From Coccinella septempunctata (Eukaryota; Arthropoda; Insecta; Coleoptera; Coccinellidae): a stretch of 64,000 nucleotides of DNA. The notes under the pieces are model-generated. The model ran no database searches. It saw only the letters and a program-made list of their open reading frames with translations, and was not told the origin of the DNA. The DNA is taken from positions 21,698,001-21,762,000 of the forward strand of contig NC_058189.1 in the NCBI RefSeq assembly GCF_907165205.1, in the 5' to 3' direction. Position 1 is the stretch's first letter, and every line of letters begins with the position of its first letter. Positions 61,873 to 64,000 of the stretch are shown here, in pieces. Position numbers and translations under genes: made by a program.

Positions 61873-63131
61873 CCGTGCGATGGTCATCACCTTGTCGTGG
61901 TGCACGGGCTTAAGTAGTTGCGAGGAAGCTTAAGACTTCTTTGTTCTTAAGGGGAGCAACGAAACCAAGAATGACCAACTCTTCATTACCTTTCCTCTAC
62001 CTTCATCCTATGCCTCCCGTCCTTCCCATTCCTACTCCCCAACAGGGATGTGTGCCTCTTACTGCCCAAACACCAATGATGATGAATATGGACCGAGAGG
62101 AGATTGAACGAGCGGAGGAGGGATACCTCAGCACGGTAGGTGGAGTGTGCAGCGCAGGCACCAGCCGATCGAAATCCAGCTACTGCGTAGCCCCACAGGA
62201 CCCCCGAGCTGTGGACGCTAATATTGCTACTCGGGAAGAACACAACGACCAACCACGCAGAAAGAGGAGAAGGAAGAAGGCTCCGAGCCAGTCCAGGAGT
62301 TCCCAGATAAGTATTACCAGTAGTCAACAAGGTAATCAAAGAGTGATTTTCAGGAACATACGGAATGAGATGAGACAAGAATATATGATGGAAGAGGGCC
62401 TTAAGAACAACCCGACAATTGGGACGACTACAAAAAAGAATGGGAGGAAATGAAAGTACTCGACCGGCTAAAGGTAGCAGGAAAAGAAGAGTGGACAGTA
62501 GAGTTAGCCCCAACACTTGCGAGCTACCTAGTATCAGCCGGCAGATTCCAGCTGAAGAAAACCGAAGTCCAGGTTACTCAATGCAGAACAGAAGACATCG
62601 ATACCCCACTGACCTCAGAAACCCCCACTGCCACCCCAGAAAAACAGAGGAAAAGGCAAGATAAGAGGAAAAGAGAAATAGAGGACCAAAGAAAAGACGG
62701 GAAGAAAAAGAAGACACAGATAAGTACCAATATAAAAACCAACAAACAAGTCATTTTCAGAAACATTAGGAAGGACATGAGACCGAAATACCTAATAGAG
62801 GAGGGACTTAAGAACAACCCAGAACTAGCAACTCGATTCAAGGCAGACTGGGAAGCAATGAACCTTTTAAAAAGGACCAAGGACGGAGCACATGAAGAAT
62901 GGCTAATGAAGGTTACACCAGTACTAGAAATCTACCTCACTGGGAAGGGTAAATTCTCCCTGAAAAAGATATACAGGTAATCCCGGCCAAGGAAATAACC
63001 ATATGTTTCAGGTGCAGCGAGATCGGACACCTCCAGACAACATGCAAAAAAGAGATCAAATGCAGAAGATGCGGAGGCAGGCACAATAGAAAAGATTGCA
63101 GGAGGAAGCCCAACTGTCCCAACTGCGAGGC
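61873..63131 (+). mobile_element. R1-like LINE, 5' part with ORF1, cut by gap
   Basis: The 5' end has a structured segment: CCCGTGC...GCACGGG enclosing CACCTTGTCGTGGTG (61875-61911), then GCTTAAG/CTTAAG pairs. ORF1 follows from 61971. The three-knuckle array (CX2CX4HX4C, CX2CX3HX4C and a third start) matches the R1 clade, which includes R1, TRAS and SART. The element runs into the assembly gap. Confidence 0.7.
61971..63131 (+). pseudogene. R1-like LINE ORF1 (Gag-like), with duplicated module and CCHC knuckles
   Basis: ATG 61971 (MTNSSLPFLYLHPMPPVLPI). A Pro-rich and Arg/Lys-rich N-terminus is followed by two copies of a module of about 75 residues: V(I)FRNIRNEMRQEYMMEEGLK... (62337-62562) and VIFRNIRKDMRPKYLIEEGL... 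(62748-62968). The frame shifts near 62415-62430 and again at about 62975. The end carries CFRCSEIGHLQTTC, CRRCGGRHNRKDC and CPNCEA before the gap. The product would bind LINE RNA; this copy is broken. Confidence 0.72.
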
Positions 63132-63331
63132 NNNNNNNNNNNNNNNNNNNNNNNNNNNNNNNNNNNNNNNNNNNNNNNNNNNNNNNNNNNNNNNNNNNNN
63201 NNNNNNNNNNNNNNNNNNNNNNNNNNNNNNNNNNNNNNNNNNNNNNNNNNNNNNNNNNNNNNNNNNNNNNNNNNNNNNNNNNNNNNNNNNNNNNNNNNNN
63301 NNNNNNNNNNNNNNNNNNNNNNNNNNNNNNN
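63132..63331. other. Assembly gap, 200 N
   Basis: Exactly 200 undetermined bases, a round number that suggests a placeholder of unknown true length. It separates the R1-like LINE from the second LTR retrotransposon and probably hides the LTR start. Confidence 0.99.
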
Positions 63332-63399
63332 CAAGTGTTTTAGAGTTATTTCTGTGAAAACCCCTTAAAATTCCTATCAGGGAAAAAACCCTCTTATAG

Positions 63400-63417
63400 T
63401 GGCGCTCCAACTAGTGG
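63400..63417 (+). promoter_or_regulatory. Primer-binding site of second LTR retrotransposon
   Basis: TGGCGCTCCAACTAGTGG begins with TGG, complementary to a tRNA CCA end. The tRNA was not identified. Confidence 0.6.
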
Positions 63418-63816
63418 CCAGAAAACTCTAAAATTCGCGAGTGTTTCACGGGATTTTAACGGTTATTCGAGTGTTACCACATCTTCAAAATTGTTTCTTT
63501 CGCTCCCGGTTAGTGACCGATTTGAAGGACGTGAAATAATTTGTGAACATTTCGAAAACTGAAACTTTTAACGTGCTTGTCTGTGTTTTGATAACTCGTT
63601 AATCGCGGAATTATTCCTTCAACCCGAACATTTGGTTAGAACTGTTTGTGATTGTGGTGTGTGATTCCCATCGGATTGCAAACTGTAAGTACGTCTTAAC
63701 CTTTTTACGTGCCGAATTGGTGAAAATCAAAGACAATCACGGAAAACCAAGGTGGTCACCAATACTTTCTACGTTCGCGAGAACAATTGGAAGTGGAAGA
63801 ACAAGAAAGTTGCAAA

Positions 63817-64000
63817 ATGGCTAACGTTGTTTTAACTAATGAACAATTCGCAGAACTTATGTCTCGAATATCAGTGGCGGGTAACAGTACACAGGGTGTT
63901 GCTCCTGCTGGGAACTTTTCAAAGTGTTCGTCGCGTTTCGACGGTTCCAAGGATTCGGACGTGAATGCTTTCATTGACGCTATAAGCATCTACAAGGACT
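63817..64000 (+). CDS. gag: Gag N-terminus of second LTR retrotransposon (partial)
   Basis: ATG 63817 opens MANVVLTNEQFAELMSRISV, and continues with SSRFDGSKDSDVNAFIDAIS to the window end, 61 codons without a stop. The (F)DG.KD...V.AFIDAI..YKD pattern is typical of insect Ty3/gypsy capsid proteins of the mdg1-like type. Confidence 0.72.
   Translation, partial: MANVVLTNEQFAELMSRISVAGNSTQGVAPAGNFSKCSSRFDGSKDSDVNAFIDAISIYKD

Larger units (their letters stand above)
63332..64000 (+). mobile_element. Ty3/gypsy-type LTR retrotransposon, 5' end
   Basis: The end of a probable LTR (to about 63399), a primer-binding site, a leader of about 400 bp and the start of gag are present; the rest is beyond the window. 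It differs from the first gypsy element in primer site and gag, so it is another family. Confidence 0.7.

Noticed and set aside
62419..62664. 81-codon frame in the R1-like ORF1
   Set aside because: Overlaps the better supported frames that carry the duplicated module and zinc knuckles.
1..64000. Prokaryotic features: operons, CRISPR arrays, phage, ribosome-binding sites
   Set aside because: Spliced exons and insect-type retroelements show eukaryotic nuclear DNA; none of these features is seen.

Overview
This window is nuclear DNA of an insect, plausibly a beetle, although the order cannot be fixed from the sequence. It is AT-rich and has spliceosomal introns. Almost all of it is transposable elements of typical insect types: Ty3/gypsy, BEL/Pao, jockey-like, R4-like, R1-like and Penelope-like retroelements, hAT-like DNA elements and MITEs. 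No rRNA, tRNA, CRISPR array or prokaryotic gene was seen.

The only host gene recognised is IFT122, the intraflagellar transport complex A WD40 protein, on the minus strand. Five consecutive coding exons lie at 35699-35896, 30145-30426, 29702-29866, 29529-29649 and 12356-12499. The intron between the last two is 17 kb, filled by two jockey-like LINEs, an R4-like LINE, a MITE and a THAP fragment. The first 12 kb of the window is probably also intron, because the 3' half of the gene is not found here.

Layout, left to right: a LINE 3' fragment (1-1917); a complete Ty3/gypsy element (2316-9047) with 285-bp LTRs and a CTAT target duplication; an R4-like LINE tail (9113-10457); a palindromic MITE (10529-10738) inside a Penelope-like fragment; IFT122 exon and large intron (12356-29528) with jockey family A copy 1, jockey family B copy 1 and R4-like copy 2; IFT122 exons to 35896; an eroded DNA transposon with about 290-bp terminal inverted repeats (36245-48595) encoding an unrecognised protein and interrupted by jockey A copy 2, jockey B copy 2 and a MITE-in-MITE; a chimeric LINE remnant (48605-49310); a BEL/Pao element on the minus strand (about 51123-61395) interrupted by four insertions; an R1-like LINE ORF1 (61873-63131); a 200-base gap; and the start of a second LTR retrotransposon (63332-64000).

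The most unusual content is in the gypsy element. After the integrase GPY/F region it carries an OARD1/TARG1-type macrodomain followed by a CCCH zinc finger. A 569-bp solo LTR with its own GTAT target duplication (7556-8124) separates this module from pol. If that insertion is discounted, the macrodomain-CCCH segment lies in the same reading frame as the integrase C-terminus, so the ancestral element probably encoded protease-RT-RNase H-integrase-macrodomain-CCCH as one Pol polyprotein. Both predicted catalytic residues of the macrodomain (Lys85, Asp126) are kept, while pol itself has two frameshifts and a stop.

Other points of interest are two jockey families that share 5' and 3' UTR modules although their ORFs differ, a conserved TAATG stop/start overlap in their copies, and insertion layers that give a relative order of transposition.
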